Assembly: GCF_019929345.1 (NCBI RefSeq)
Contig: NZ_JAHZPJ010000003.1
Location: 62,001 to 126,000, forward strand
Reading direction: 5' to 3'
Length of the DNA stretch: 64,000 nucleotides
DNA from: Streptococcus oralis
Lineage (GTDB): Bacteria; Bacillota; Bacilli; Lactobacillales; Streptococcaceae
Shown here in pieces: positions 50,083-61,721 of this stretch. A program made the translations under genes and the position numbers. A model generated the notes under the pieces. The model made no database searches. It was not told the origin of the DNA and saw only the letters and a program-made list of their open reading frames with translations. Each line of letters begins with the position of its first letter. Within the stretch, counting starts at the first letter, position 1.

Positions 50083-51507
50083 ATGACAAAAGCTAACTTT
50101 GGTGTCGTTGGTATGGCCGTAATGGGTCGTAACCTTGCCCTAAATATCGAATCTCGTGGCTATACAGTTGCCATTTACAACCGTAGTAAAGAAAAAACAG
50201 AAGACGTAATCGCTTGCCATCCAGACAAGAACTTTGTTCCAAGCTACGATGTAGAGTCTTTCGTTCAATCTATCGAAAAACCTCGTCGTATCATGCTGAT
50301 GGTTCAAGCCGGACCTGGTACAGATGCAACTATCCAAGCCCTTCTTCCACACCTTGACAAGGGTGATATCTTGATTGACGGCGGAAACACTTTCTACAAA
50401 GATACGATCCGTCGTAACGAAGAATTGGCAAACTCAGGTATCAACTTTATCGGAACTGGTGTTTCTGGTGGTGAAAAAGGTGCCCTTGAAGGTCCTTCTA
50501 TCATGCCTGGTGGCCAAAAAGAAGCCTACGAATTGGTTGCTGATGTTCTTGAGGAAATCTCAGCTAAAGCACCTGAAGATGGCAAACCATGTGTGACTTA
50601 CATCGGTCCTGACGGAGCTGGTCACTATGTGAAAATGGTCCACAACGGTATCGAGTATGGTGACATGCAATTGATCGCAGAAAGCTATGACTTGATGCAA
50701 CACTTGCTTGGCCTTTCTGCAGAAGACATGGCCGAAATCTTTACTGAGTGGAACAAGGGTGAGTTGGACAGCTACTTGATCGAAATCACAGCTGATATCT
50801 TGAGCCGTAAAGACGATGAAGGTCAAGATGGCCCAATCGTAGACTACATCCTTGATGCTGCAGGTAACAAGGGAACTGGTAAATGGACTAGCCAATCAGC
50901 ACTTGACCTTGGTGTGCCATTGTCACTTATCACTGAGTCAGTATTTGCGCGTTACATCTCTACATACAAAGAAGAGCGTGTACATGCTAGCAAGGTGCTA
51001 CCAAAACCAGCTACTTTCAAATTTGAAGGAGACAAGGCTGAGTTGATCGAAAAGATCCGTCAAGCCCTTTACTTCTCAAAAATCATCTCATATGCACAAG
51101 GTTTTGCGCAATTGCGTGTAGCTTCTAAAGAAAATAACTGGAACTTGCCATTTGCGGACATCGCATCTATCTGGCGTGATGGCTGTATCATCCGTTCTCG
51201 TTTCTTGCAAAAGATTACAGATGCATACAACCGTGATGCAGATCTTCCTAACCTTCTTTTGGATGAGTACTTCTTGGATGTTACTGCTAAGTACCAACAA
51301 GCAGTGCGTGATATCGTAGCTCTTGCTGTTCAAGCTGGTGTACCAGTGCCAACTTTCTCAGCAGCTATTACTTACTTTGATAGCTACCGTTCAGCTGACC
51401 TTCCTGCTAACTTGATCCAAGCGCAACGTGACTACTTTGGTGCCCACACTTACCAACGTAAAGACAAAGAAGGAACATTCCACTACTCTTGGTATGACGA
51501 AAAATAA
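50083..51507 (+). CDS. gnd: 6-phosphogluconate dehydrogenase, decarboxylating
   Basis: This enzyme of the oxidative pentose phosphate path makes ribulose 5-phosphate and NADPH. The 474-residue protein has the [17 protein letters not shown] nucleotide loop (about 7-23), [18 protein letters not shown] and the catalytic [15 protein letters not shown] block. Codon use indicates high expression. ritR begins 11 bases after the stop, so the two are probably co-transcribed. Confidence 0.97.
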   Translation: MTKANFGVVGMAVMGRNLALNIESRGYTVAIYNRSKEKTEDVIACHPDKNFVPSYDVESFVQSIEKPRRIMLMVQAGPGTDATIQALLPHLDKGDILIDGGNTFYKDTIRRNEELANSGINFIGTGVSGGEKGALEGPSIMPGGQKEAYELVADVLEEISAKAPEDGKPCVTYIGPDGAGHYVKMVHNGIEYGDMQLIAESYDLMQHLLGLSAEDMAEIFTEWNKGELDSYLIEITADILSRKDDEGQDGPIVDYILDAAGNKGTGKWTSQSALDLGVPLSLITESVFARYISTYKEERVHASKVLPKPATFKFEGDKAELIEKIRQALYFSKIISYAQGFAQLRVASKENNWNLPFADIASIWRDGCIIRSRFLQKITDAYNRDADLPNLLLDEYFLDVTAKYQQAVRDIVALAVQAGVPVPTFSAAITYFDSYRSADLPANLIQAQRDYFGAHTYQRKDKEGTFHYSWYDEK

Positions 51508-51518
51508 GTAGGTCTGCC

Positions 51519-52208
51519 ATGGGGAAACGGATTTTATTACTTGAGAAAGAACGAAATCTCGCTCATTTTCTCAGTCTGGAACTCCAAAAAGAGCAATACC
51601 GTGTTGATCTGGTAGAGGAGGGGCAAAAAGCCCTCTCCATGGCTCTCCAGACAGATTATGACTTGATTTTACTGAATGCTCGTCTGGGGGATATGACGGC
51701 CCAGGATTTTGCAGAGAGGCTAAGTCGGACAAAACCTGCCTCAGTAATCATGGTCTTGGACCATCGCGAAGAATTGCAAGACCAGATTGAGACAATCCAG
51801 CGCTTCGCCGTTTCTTACATCTATAAGCCAGTGATTATTGATCAGCTGGTGGCTCGTATTTCAGCGATTTTCCGAGGTCGGGACTTTATCGACCAACACT
51901 GTAGTCAGATGAAGGTCCCAACGTCTTACCGCAATTTGCGTATGGATGTAGAACATCATACCGTTTATCGTGGCGAGGAGATGATTGCTCTGACGCGCCG
52001 TGAGTATGACCTTTTGGCCACTCTCATGGGAAGCAAGAAGGTCTTGACTCGTGAGCAGTTGTTGGAAAGTGTTTGGAAGTACGAAAGTGCGACAGAAACC
52101 AATATCGTGGATGTTTATATCCGTTATCTACGTAGCAAGCTTGATGTAAAAGGTCAAAAAAGCTACATTAAAACCGTGCGTGGTGTTGGGTACACCATGC
52201 AAGAATAG
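51519..52208 (+). CDS. ritR: orphan redox response regulator RitR
   Basis: RitR represses iron uptake and links oxidative signals to iron control in pneumococcus. The 229-residue OmpR-type protein has Asn53 where the phosphorylated Asp would be (LILLNARLGD) and a single linker cysteine, Cys128 (DQHCSQ). These are the two hallmarks of RitR, which responds by cysteine oxidation rather than phosphorylation. No kinase gene is adjacent. The winged-helix domain occupies about 138-229. Confidence 0.94.
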   Translation: MGKRILLLEKERNLAHFLSLELQKEQYRVDLVEEGQKALSMALQTDYDLILLNARLGDMTAQDFAERLSRTKPASVIMVLDHREELQDQIETIQRFAVSYIYKPVIIDQLVARISAIFRGRDFIDQHCSQMKVPTSYRNLRMDVEHHTVYRGEEMIALTRREYDLLATLMGSKKVLTREQLLESVWKYESATETNIVDVYIRYLRSKLDVKGQKSYIKTVRGVGYTMQE

Positions 52209-52240
52209 AAAAGCAGTTGCAGTTGTGTAACTGCTTTTTT
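52209..52240 (+). terminator. ritR terminator
   Basis: AAAAGCAGTT (52209-52218) pairs with AACTGCTTTT (52229-52238), and the T run continues. Confidence 0.9.
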
Positions 52241-52255
52241 GTGAATTCCTCTATA

Positions 52256-52284
52256 TTGACATACAGTCAGGTCTTTGCTACAAT
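52256..52284 (+). promoter_or_regulatory. promoter of the choline-binding protein gene
   Basis: TTGACA (52256-52261), a 17-base spacer and TACAAT (52279-52284) form a near-ideal sigma-A promoter, giving a very short leader with TGGAGG. Confidence 0.8.
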
Positions 52285-52304
52285 TAATCATGGAGGATAC
52301 TAAA

Positions 52305-53309
52305 ATGAAATTTTTGAAAAAAATGATGCAAGTTCTACTCGCAGTCTTTTTCTTTGCTTTGCTAGCGACAAGTACCGTATTGGCAGATGATTCTGATTCA
52401 GAAGGCTGGCAATTTGTCCAAGAAAATGGTAGAACTTACTACAAGAAGGGGGACCTCAAAGAAACCTACTGGCGAGTGATTGATGGGAAGTACTATTACT
52501 TTGATCCTTTATCTGGAGAGATGGTTGTCGGCTGGCAATATATTCCGTTTCCATCTAAAGGTAGTACAATTGGTCCTTACCCAAATGGTATCAGATTAGA
52601 AGGTTTCCCGATGTCAGAGTGGTACTACTTCGATAAAAATGGAGTGCTACAAGAGTTTGTTGGTTGGAAAGCATTAGAGATTAAAACTAAAGACAGTGTT
52701 GGAAGAAAGTACGGGGAAAAACGTACAAATCCGGAAGATAAAGAAGAGAAGAGTTTTTACACGAACTATTACTTTAATCAAAATCATTCTTTAGAGACAG
52801 GTTGGCTTTATGATCAATCTAATTGGTATTATCTAGCTAAAACGGAAATTAATGGAGAAAACTATATTGGTGGTGAAAGACGTGCAGGCTGGATAAACGA
52901 TGATTCGACTTGGTACTACTTAGATCCAGCAACTGGCATTATGCAAACTGGTTGGAAATATCTAAGTAATAAGTGGTACTACCTCCGTTCCTCAGGAGCT
53001 ATGGAGACTGGCTGGTATCAAGATGGTTCAACTTGGTATTATCTAGATGCTCAAAATGGAGATATGAAGACAGGCTGGGCTTATGTTGGTAACAAGTGGT
53101 ACTATCTCCGTTCATCAGGAGCCATGGATACCGGTTGGTATCAGGAAGGTTCGACTTGGTATTATCTAAATGCAAGTAATGGTGATATGAAGACTGGTTG
53201 GTTCCAGGTCAATGGCAAATGGTACTATGCTTATAGTTCAGGTGCTTTAGCAGTTAGTACAAGAGTAGATGGCTACTACGTCAACTATAATGGCGAATGG
53301 GTCCAATAA
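52305..53309 (+). CDS. choline-binding surface protein
   Basis: The 334-residue secreted protein has a signal peptide (about 1-27, cut after VLA). The rest consists almost wholly of choline-binding repeats, about 20 residues each with the GW(Y/K)..STWYYL pattern. The first repeats (about 30-180) are irregular and the last six are regular. No enzymatic domain is seen. It resembles CbpC/CbpJ/CbpF-type proteins of pneumococcus, which occupy the same place after ritR. It binds choline on teichoic acid. I chose the ATG at 52305 behind TGGAGG. Confidence 0.9.
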   Translation: MKFLKKMMQVLLAVFFFALLATSTVLADDSDSEGWQFVQENGRTYYKKGDLKETYWRVIDGKYYYFDPLSGEMVVGWQYIPFPSKGSTIGPYPNGIRLEGFPMSEWYYFDKNGVLQEFVGWKALEIKTKDSVGRKYGEKRTNPEDKEEKSFYTNYYFNQNHSLETGWLYDQSNWYYLAKTEINGENYIGGERRAGWINDDSTWYYLDPATGIMQTGWKYLSNKWYYLRSSGAMETGWYQDGSTWYYLDAQNGDMKTGWAYVGNKWYYLRSSGAMDTGWYQEGSTWYYLNASNGDMKTGWFQVNGKWYYAYSSGALAVSTRVDGYYVNYNGEWVQ

Positions 53310-53317
53310 TGAAAGAG

Positions 53318-53347
53318 GCGATTGTGAAGGAAACAATCGCTTTTTTT
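53318..53347 (+). terminator. terminator after the choline-binding protein gene
   Basis: GCGATTGT (53318-53325) pairs with ACAATCGC (53333-53340), followed by seven T. A TATAAT at 53355-53360 just downstream may be the -10 of the mevalonate operon. Confidence 0.9.
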
Positions 53348-53427
53348 GTGAAAATATAATAAAATAGATAGGAGAAAATACTACTGTATGAAATGAGACG
53401 GTCTTTTCGTCTAGCAAAAAGGAAAAC

Positions 53428-54306
53428 ATGACAAAAAAAGTTGGTGTCGGTCAGGCACATAGTAAGATTATTTTAATAGGGGAGCATGCGGTCGTATACG
53501 GCTATCCTGCCATTTCTCTGCCTCTCTTAGAGGTGGAAGTGACTTGTAAGGTAGTTCCTGCTGAAAGTCCTTGGCGCCTCTATGAGGAGGACACCTTGTC
53601 CATGGCTGTGTATGCCTCGCTAGAATATTTGGATATCAAAGAAGCCTGCATTCGCTGTGTGATTGCCTCGGCTATCCCTGAAAAGCGGGGAATGGGTTCG
53701 TCAGCGGCTATCAGCATAGCGGCCATTCGTGCGGTTTTTGACTACTATCAAGCCGACCTGCCTCATAATATATTAGAAATCTTGGTCAATCGGGCTGAGA
53801 TGATTGCCCATATGAATCCGAGCGGTTTGGATGCTAAGACCTGTCTCAGTGACCAGCCCATTCGCTTTATCAAGAATGTTGGTTTTACAGAACTTGAGAT
53901 GAACTTATCTGCCTATTTGGTGATTGCTGATACGGGCGTGTATGGTCACACTCGTGAAGCTATCCAAGTAGTTCAAAGCAAGGGCAAGGATGCCCTACCG
54001 TTTTTGCATGCCTTGGGAGAATTGACCCAGCAAGCAGAAGATGCGATTAGACGAAAAGATGCTGAAGGATTGGGACAAATTTTCAGTCAAGCGCATTTAC
54101 ATTTAAAAGAAATTGGTGTCAGCAGCCCTGAGGCAGACTCCCTCGTTGAAGCGGCTCTTAACCATGGTGCTCTGGGTGCCAAGATGAGTGGTGGTGGGCT
54201 AGGAGGCTGTATTATCGCCTTGGTGGACAATCCAGCTCAAGCACAAGAACTAGCAAAACGATTAGAAGAGAAAGGAGCTGTTCAGACATGGATCGAAAGC
54301 CTGTAA
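53428..54306 (+). CDS. mvk: mevalonate kinase
   Basis: First kinase of the mevalonate route to isopentenyl diphosphate. The 292-residue GHMP kinase has GEHAVVYGYPAI (about 18-29), KRGMGSSAAISIA (about 90-102) and the C-terminal KMSGGGLGGCII. It is the first gene of a four-gene operon with overlapping ends. Confidence 0.96.
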   Translation: MTKKVGVGQAHSKIILIGEHAVVYGYPAISLPLLEVEVTCKVVPAESPWRLYEEDTLSMAVYASLEYLDIKEACIRCVIASAIPEKRGMGSSAAISIAAIRAVFDYYQADLPHNILEILVNRAEMIAHMNPSGLDAKTCLSDQPIRFIKNVGFTELEMNLSAYLVIADTGVYGHTREAIQVVQSKGKDALPFLHALGELTQQAEDAIRRKDAEGLGQIFSQAHLHLKEIGVSSPEADSLVEAALNHGALGAKMSGGGLGGCIIALVDNPAQAQELAKRLEEKGAVQTWIESL

Positions 54307-55227
54307 CAGTACGTTCCTACGCAAATATTGCCATTATCAAATACTGGGGAAAGAAAAAAGAAAAAGAGATGGTCCCTGCTACTAGCAGTATCTCTCTGAC
54401 TTTGGAAAATATGTACACAGAGACGACCTTGTCGCCTCTACCGACGGATGCGACTGCTGATACCTTTTATATCAATGGTCAGCTCCAAAATGAGGCTGAG
54501 CATGCCAAAATGAGCAAAATCATCGACCGATACCGTCCGGCTGGGGAAGGTTTTGTCCGTATCGATACTCAAAACAACATGCCTACCGCAGCGGGCCTGT
54601 CCTCAAGTTCTAGCGGTTTGTCCGCCTTGGTTAAGGCTTGCAATGCTTATTTTCAGCTTGGATTGGATAGAAGTCAGTTGGCTCAGGAGGCTAAGTTTGC
54701 CTCAGGGTCGTCCTCTCGCAGTTTTTATGGACCACTAGGTGCCTGGGATAAGGATAGTGGGGAAATCTACTCTGTTGATACAGACCTGAAACTAGCTATG
54801 ATTATGTTGGTGCTAGAGGACAAGAAAAAACCAATTTCTAGCCGTGATGGGATGAAACTCTGTGTGGAAACCTCGACGACCTTTGATGATTGGGTTCGCC
54901 AGTCTGAGAAAGATTATCAGGATATGCTTGTTCATCTCAAAGAGAATGATTTTGCAAAGGTTGGGGAATTAACGGAGAAAAATGCCCTTGCTATGCACGC
55001 TACGACCAAGACTGCTAGTCCAGCCTTTTCATATCTAACGGATGCGTCCTATGAAGCGATGGACTTTGTTCGTCAGCTTCGTGAGCAAGGTGAAGCCTGT
55101 TACTTTACCATGGATGCCGGTCCCAATGTCAAGGTCCTCTGTCAGGAGAAAGATTTGGATTATTTATCTGAAATCTTTGGTCAACGTTATCGCTTGATTG
55201 TGTCAAAAACAAAGGATTTGAGCCAAG

Positions 55228-55241
<14 letters not shown>
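54288..55241 (+). CDS. mvaD: diphosphomevalonate decarboxylase
   Basis: Converts mevalonate diphosphate to isopentenyl diphosphate. The 317-residue GHMP protein has YANIAIIKYWGKK (about 10-22), NNMPTAAGLSSSSSG and DAGPNVKVLC. Its start overlaps mvk by 19 bases. Confidence 0.96.
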
Positions 55242-57243
<2,002 letters not shown>

Positions 57244-57305
57244 CCATCCTCAGACCGAGGTGACTTTTTTAAATTGTGATAAAATAGAAGGGAGAGGATG
57301 CGTCT

Positions 57306-58004
57306 ATGAAAAAATTTCAAGTCTTTTTATTTATTGAAGCCTGTCTGTTGACGGGAGCTCTGATTTTGATGGTATCAGAGCATTTTTCGCGTTTTCTGCT
57401 GATTCTATTCCTCTTTTTGCTCTTGCTCCGCTATTATACAGGTAAAGAGGGCAACAACGTTTTCCTCCTTGTGGCGACTATTCTTTTCTTTTTCATCGTC
57501 ATGCTCAATCCCTTTGTGATTTTAGCTATCTTTGTGGCAGTTATCTATAGTCTCTTTCTTCTTTATCCTATGATGAATCAAGAAAGAGAGGATACGGATT
57601 TGGTCTTTGAAGAGGTGGTAACGGTTAAAAATGAACACAATCCTTGGTTTGGCAATCTTCATCATTTCTCTAGTCACCAGACCTGCCAATTTGACGATAT
57701 CAACCTCTTTCGCCTCATGGGCAAGGACACCATTCATCTAGAAAGGGTTATCCTAACCAATCATGACAATGTCATTATCCTTAGAAAGATGGTCGGAACG
57801 ACTAGGATTATCGTGCCCGTAGATGTGGAAATCAGTCTCAGTGTCAACTGCCTCTATGGAGATTTAACTTTCCTCCATCAACCCAAGCGAGCCCTCCGTA
57901 ATGAACACTATCATCAGGAAACCAGAGACTACCTCAAGAGTAACAAGAGCGTCAAGATTTTTCTAACTAGTATGGTTGGCGATGTGGAGGTGGTCAGAGG
58001 ATGA
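57306..58004 (+). CDS. liaF: LiaF-family envelope stress membrane protein
   Basis: LiaF inhibits the LiaS kinase in the absence of cell-wall stress. The 232-residue protein has about four N-terminal membrane segments (about 5-95) and a C-terminal cytosolic beta-rich domain with GDLTFLHQPKRA and MVGDVEVVRG, typical of the family. It overlaps liaS by four bases. The first gene of a likely liaFSR operon. Confidence 0.92.
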   Translation: MKKFQVFLFIEACLLTGALILMVSEHFSRFLLILFLFLLLLRYYTGKEGNNVFLLVATILFFFIVMLNPFVILAIFVAVIYSLFLLYPMMNQEREDTDLVFEEVVTVKNEHNPWFGNLHHFSSHQTCQFDDINLFRLMGKDTIHLERVILTNHDNVIILRKMVGTTRIIVPVDVEISLSVNCLYGDLTFLHQPKRALRNEHYHQETRDYLKSNKSVKIFLTSMVGDVEVVRG

Positions 58005-58999
58005 AAAAGCAATCGTATCTGTTAATCGGTTTGACTTCTTTCCTCTTTATCCTCTTTTTGACTAATAGTTTACTAGATATTTTTGAACTAGACTGGTCCT
58101 ATTTGCTACAGGATATCGAGAAACCAGAGAAACTCATCTTCTTGATCTTGGTCTTTAGCCTTTCCATGACCTTCTTTTTTGTCCTCTTTTGGCGCGTGAT
58201 AGAAGAAGTTTCTCGCAGAAAAATGCAGGTCAATCTCAAGCGATTGCTAGCAGGAAAAGAGGTTATCCCCTTTGCAGATCCAGACTTGGATGCCAGTTTT
58301 AAGTCCTTGTCTGGCAAGCTCAACCTCTTGACAGAGGCTGTTCAAAAGGCTGAAAATCAAAGTCTGGTCAAGGAAGAAGCAATCATCGAGAAAGAGCGGA
58401 AGCGGATAGCACGTGACTTACATGATACGGTTAGTCAGGAGTTGTTTGCGGCTCATATGATTTTATCAGGTGTCAGCCAGCAGGCTTTGAAGCTGGATAG
58501 AGAAAAGATGCAGACCCAGTTGCAAAGTGTTGCGGCCATCCTAGAAACAGCCCAGAAAGATTTGCGGGTCTTGCTCCTACATTTGCGACCAGTTGAGTTG
58601 GAAGAGAAGAGTTTGATTGAGGGGATTCAAATCCTCTTAAAAGAGCTTGAGGACAAGAGTGATCTCAAGGTTAGTCTCAAGCAAAATGTGTCTAAACTGC
58701 CCAAGAAGATTGAAGAACATATCTTCCGTATTTTACAGGAGTTGATCAGCAATACCCTACGCCATGCTCAGGCCTCTTGCCTAGATGTCTACCTCTATCA
58801 GACAGATGTTGAATTGCAGCTGAAGGTAGTGGACAATGGGATTGGTTTCCAGTTGGGGAGTTTAGATGACTTGAGTTATGGACTGCGAAACATCAAGGAG
58901 CGAGTCGAAGATATGGCAGGAACGGTTCAACTTTTGACAGCACCCAAGCAAGGACTGGCAGTTGATATCCGTATTCCCCTGTTAGATAAGGAATTATAA
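58001..58999 (+). CDS. liaS: sensor histidine kinase LiaS (VraS-like)
   Basis: The 332-residue NarL-group kinase has two membrane segments (about 5-25 and 46-66) with a short outer loop, a HAMP-like linker and the HisKA_3 motif RKRIARDLHDTVSQEL with His141. The ATPase domain has ELISNTLRHAQA and YGLRNIKERV. It senses lipid II cycle stress through LiaF. Confidence 0.94.
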   Translation: MKKQSYLLIGLTSFLFILFLTNSLLDIFELDWSYLLQDIEKPEKLIFLILVFSLSMTFFFVLFWRVIEEVSRRKMQVNLKRLLAGKEVIPFADPDLDASFKSLSGKLNLLTEAVQKAENQSLVKEEAIIEKERKRIARDLHDTVSQELFAAHMILSGVSQQALKLDREKMQTQLQSVAAILETAQKDLRVLLLHLRPVELEEKSLIEGIQILLKELEDKSDLKVSLKQNVSKLPKKIEEHIFRILQELISNTLRHAQASCLDVYLYQTDVELQLKVVDNGIGFQLGSLDDLSYGLRNIKERVEDMAGTVQLLTAPKQGLAVDIRIPLLDKEL

Positions 59000-59008
59000 G
59001 GAGTAGAG

Positions 59009-59641
59009 ATGAAAATTTTACTTGTAGATGACCATGAAATGGTTCGATTGGGCTTGAAAAGCTATTTTGATCTCCAAGACGATGTGGAAGTTGTGGGCGA
59101 GGCTGCCAATGGGGCTCAAGGTATTGAGTTGGCCTTGAAACTGCGTCCAGATGTCATTGTCATGGATATCGTCATGCCTGAGATGAATGGGATTGACGCG
59201 ACCTTAGCCATCCTCAAAGAATGGCCTGAAGCCAAGATTTTGATTGTAACTTCTTACTTGGACAATGAAAAAATCATGCCAGTCTTGAATGCGGGTGCCA
59301 AAGGTTATATGCTCAAGACTTCTAGTGCAGATGAATTGCTCCATGCTGTTCGTAAGGTGGCTGCTGGCGAGCTGGCCATTGAACAAGAGGTCAGCAAGAA
59401 GGTCGAATACCACCGCAATCATATGGAACTTCATGAGGACTTGACTGCGCGTGAGCGAGATGTACTTCAACTCATCGCCAAGGGCTACGAAAATCAGCGT
59501 ATTGCAGATGAACTCTTCATCTCTCTCAAGACAGTCAAGACCCATGTGTCCAACATCCTAGCCAAACTTGAGGTCAGTGATCGCACCCAGGCTGCGGTCT
59601 ATGCCTTTCAGCACCACTTGGTCGGGCAGGAGGATTTTTAG
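59009..59641 (+). CDS. liaR: response regulator LiaR (VraR-like)
   Basis: The 210-residue NarL/LuxR-type regulator has receiver Asp53 in VIVMDIVMPE and the C-terminal LuxR helix-turn-helix with LTARERDVLQLIAKG and ISLKTVKTHV. It controls envelope stress genes. AlkD-type gene starts at the base after its stop, so it is probably part of the same transcript. Confidence 0.95.
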   Translation: MKILLVDDHEMVRLGLKSYFDLQDDVEVVGEAANGAQGIELALKLRPDVIVMDIVMPEMNGIDATLAILKEWPEAKILIVTSYLDNEKIMPVLNAGAKGYMLKTSSADELLHAVRKVAAGELAIEQEVSKKVEYHRNHMELHEDLTARERDVLQLIAKGYENQRIADELFISLKTVKTHVSNILAKLEVSDRTQAAVYAFQHHLVGQEDF

Positions 59642-60298
59642 ATGAGTCTTGCAGATTTACTTGGGGAGCTAGAAGCAGCAAAAGATCCGAAAAAGGCAGG
59701 CCCCATGGAAGCCTATATGCGCCATCAATTTCCCTTTTTAGGGATTGCAGGTCCTGAAAGAAACGCCCTCTATAAAAAGTATTTTCCAGAAGCGAAAAAA
59801 ACAAAAGTTATTGATTGGGATTTTGTAGACACTTGCTGGGAAAAGGAACCTAGAGAATACCAATATGTGGCTGCCAACTATTTGAAAGCCATGCAGTCTT
59901 ATCTAACGAAGGACGATTTGCCTAAGCTTGAGCGCCTGGTCGTGACCAAGTCTTGGTGGGACACGGTAGATATCCTAGATCGAGTAGTAGGAAATTTGGT
60001 AGCCGGCAATCCAGAACTTGAAGAAGTGATTTTAAAATGGAGCCTGTCAGATAATATCTGGCTGAGACGAGTCGCTATTGATCACCAGTTGTTAAGGAAA
60101 GAGAAAACAAATGTCCAACTGATGGAAAAGATCCTGCTAAACAATCTGGACCAGACAGAATTTTTTATCAACAAAGCCATCGGCTGGGCTCTAAGAGACT
60201 ACTCTAAAACCAATCCCGAATGGGTAGCACGTTATATTGAGAAAAATAAGAAGAGAATGGCTGAACTTAGTATCAGGGAAGCGAGCAAGTACCTCTAG
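59642..60298 (+). CDS. AlkD-like DNA alkylation repair protein
   Basis: The 218-residue HEAT-repeat protein resembles AlkD glycosylases, which remove bulky or cationic alkylated bases. Seen are AYMRHQFPFLGI (about 24-35), the TKSWWDTVDILD segment (about 101-112) with the Trp and Asp expected in the active cleft, and AIGWALRDYSK (about 180-190). It starts immediately after liaR, with a weak ribosome binding site, suggesting coupling. The link between wall stress and DNA repair is contextual only. Confidence 0.87.
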   Translation: MSLADLLGELEAAKDPKKAGPMEAYMRHQFPFLGIAGPERNALYKKYFPEAKKTKVIDWDFVDTCWEKEPREYQYVAANYLKAMQSYLTKDDLPKLERLVVTKSWWDTVDILDRVVGNLVAGNPELEEVILKWSLSDNIWLRRVAIDHQLLRKEKTNVQLMEKILLNNLDQTEFFINKAIGWALRDYSKTNPEWVARYIEKNKKRMAELSIREASKYL

Positions 60299-60323
60299 CA
60301 CTATTGAAAAGCGCATTCATTAC

Positions 60324-60353
60324 TTGAAAAAAGTCGCCCGTTTATGTTATAAT
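60324..60353 (+). promoter_or_regulatory. tig promoter
   Basis: TTGAAA (60324-60329), an 18-base spacer and TATAAT (60348-60353) with a TGT extension. TTTAAGGAG serves translation. Confidence 0.8.
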
Positions 60354-60390
60354 AGACTGTATTTAAAAAAATTTAAGGAGAAATGACAGA

Positions 60391-61674
60391 ATGTCTGTAT
60401 CATTTGAAAACAAAGAAACAAACCGTGGTGTCTTGACTTTCACAATCTCTCAAGACCAAATCAAACCAGAAGTGGACCGTGTATTTAACTCAGTAAAGAA
60501 AACTCTTAACGTTCCAGGTTTCCGTAAAGGTCACCTTCCACGTCCTATCTTTGATAAAAAATTTGGTGAAGAAACACTTTACCAAGATGTGTTGAATGCT
60601 CTTTTGCCAAACGCTTATGAAGCTGCAGTAAAAGAAGCTGGTCTTGAAGTCGTTGCACAACCAAAAATTGATGTCACTTCAATGGAAAAAGGTCAAGACT
60701 GGGTTATCACTGCTGAAGTCGTGACAAAACCTGAAGTTAAATTGGGTGACTATAAAAATCTTGAAGTATCAGTAGATGCAGAAAAAGAAGTAACAGATGC
60801 TGACGTTGAAGAGCGTATCGAACGCGAACGCAACAACTTGGCTGAATTGGTTATCAAAGAAGGCGCTGCTGAAAATGGCGACACTGTTGTCATCGACTTC
60901 GTTGGTTCTATCGACGGTGTTGAGTTCGACGGTGGAAAAGGTGAAAACTTCTCACTTGGACTTGGATCAGGTCAATTCATTCCTGGTTTTGAAGACCAAT
61001 TGGTTGGACACTCAGCTGGCGAAACTGTTGACGTTATTGTAACATTCCCAGAAGACTACCAAGCAGAAGACCTTGCAGGTAAAGAAGCTAAATTCGTAAC
61101 AACTATTCACGAAGTAAAAGCAAAAGAAGTTCCAGCTCTTGACGATGAACTTGCAAAAGACATCGACGAAGAAGTGGAAACTCTTGACGAATTGAAAGAA
61201 AAATACCGCAAAGAATTGACTGCTGCGAAAGAAGAAGCATACAAAGATGCCCTTGAAGGTGCAGCAATCGATAAAGCTGTAGAAAACGCTGAAATCGTAG
61301 AACTTCCAGAAGAAATGATCCACGAAGAAGTTCACCGCTCAGTAAATGAATTCCTTGGAAACTTGCAACGTCAAGGTATCAACCCTGACATGTACTTCCA
61401 AATCACTGGAACTACTCAAGAAGACCTTCACAAACAATACGAAGCAGAAGCTGAGTCACGCACTAAGACTAACCTTGTTATCGAAGCAGTTGCGAAGGCT
61501 GAAGGATTTGACGCTACTGAAGAAGAAATCCAAAAAGAAATCGAACAATTGGCTGCAACTTACAACATGGAAGTGGCACAAGTACAAAACTTGCTTTCAG
61601 CTGATATGTTGAAACACGATATCGCAATCAAAAAAGCTGTTGAATTGATCACAAGTACAGCAACAGTAAAATAA
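60391..61674 (+). CDS. tig: trigger factor
   Basis: Ribosome-bound chaperone and peptidyl-prolyl isomerase. The 427-residue protein has the ribosome-binding loop [11 protein letters not shown] (about 41-51), an FKBP domain (about 150-245) and a helical C-terminal chaperone domain. Codon use indicates high expression. Own promoter and terminator. Confidence 0.97.
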   Translation: MSVSFENKETNRGVLTFTISQDQIKPEVDRVFNSVKKTLNVPGFRKGHLPRPIFDKKFGEETLYQDVLNALLPNAYEAAVKEAGLEVVAQPKIDVTSMEKGQDWVITAEVVTKPEVKLGDYKNLEVSVDAEKEVTDADVEERIERERNNLAELVIKEGAAENGDTVVIDFVGSIDGVEFDGGKGENFSLGLGSGQFIPGFEDQLVGHSAGETVDVIVTFPEDYQAEDLAGKEAKFVTTIHEVKAKEVPALDDELAKDIDEEVETLDELKEKYRKELTAAKEEAYKDALEGAAIDKAVENAEIVELPEEMIHEEVHRSVNEFLGNLQRQGINPDMYFQITGTTQEDLHKQYEAEAESRTKTNLVIEAVAKAEGFDATEEEIQKEIEQLAATYNMEVAQVQNLLSADMLKHDIAIKKAVELITSTATVK

Positions 61675-61690
61675 TCTTAAAAGAGAAAAA

Positions 61691-61714
61691 GCCCACCTAA
61701 CTAGGTGGGTTTTC
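61691..61714. terminator. terminator between tig and recD2
   Basis: CCCACCT (61692-61698) pairs with AGGTGGG (61703-61709), with A and T flanks for both directions. Confidence 0.85.
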
Positions 61715-61721
61715 TGATGCA

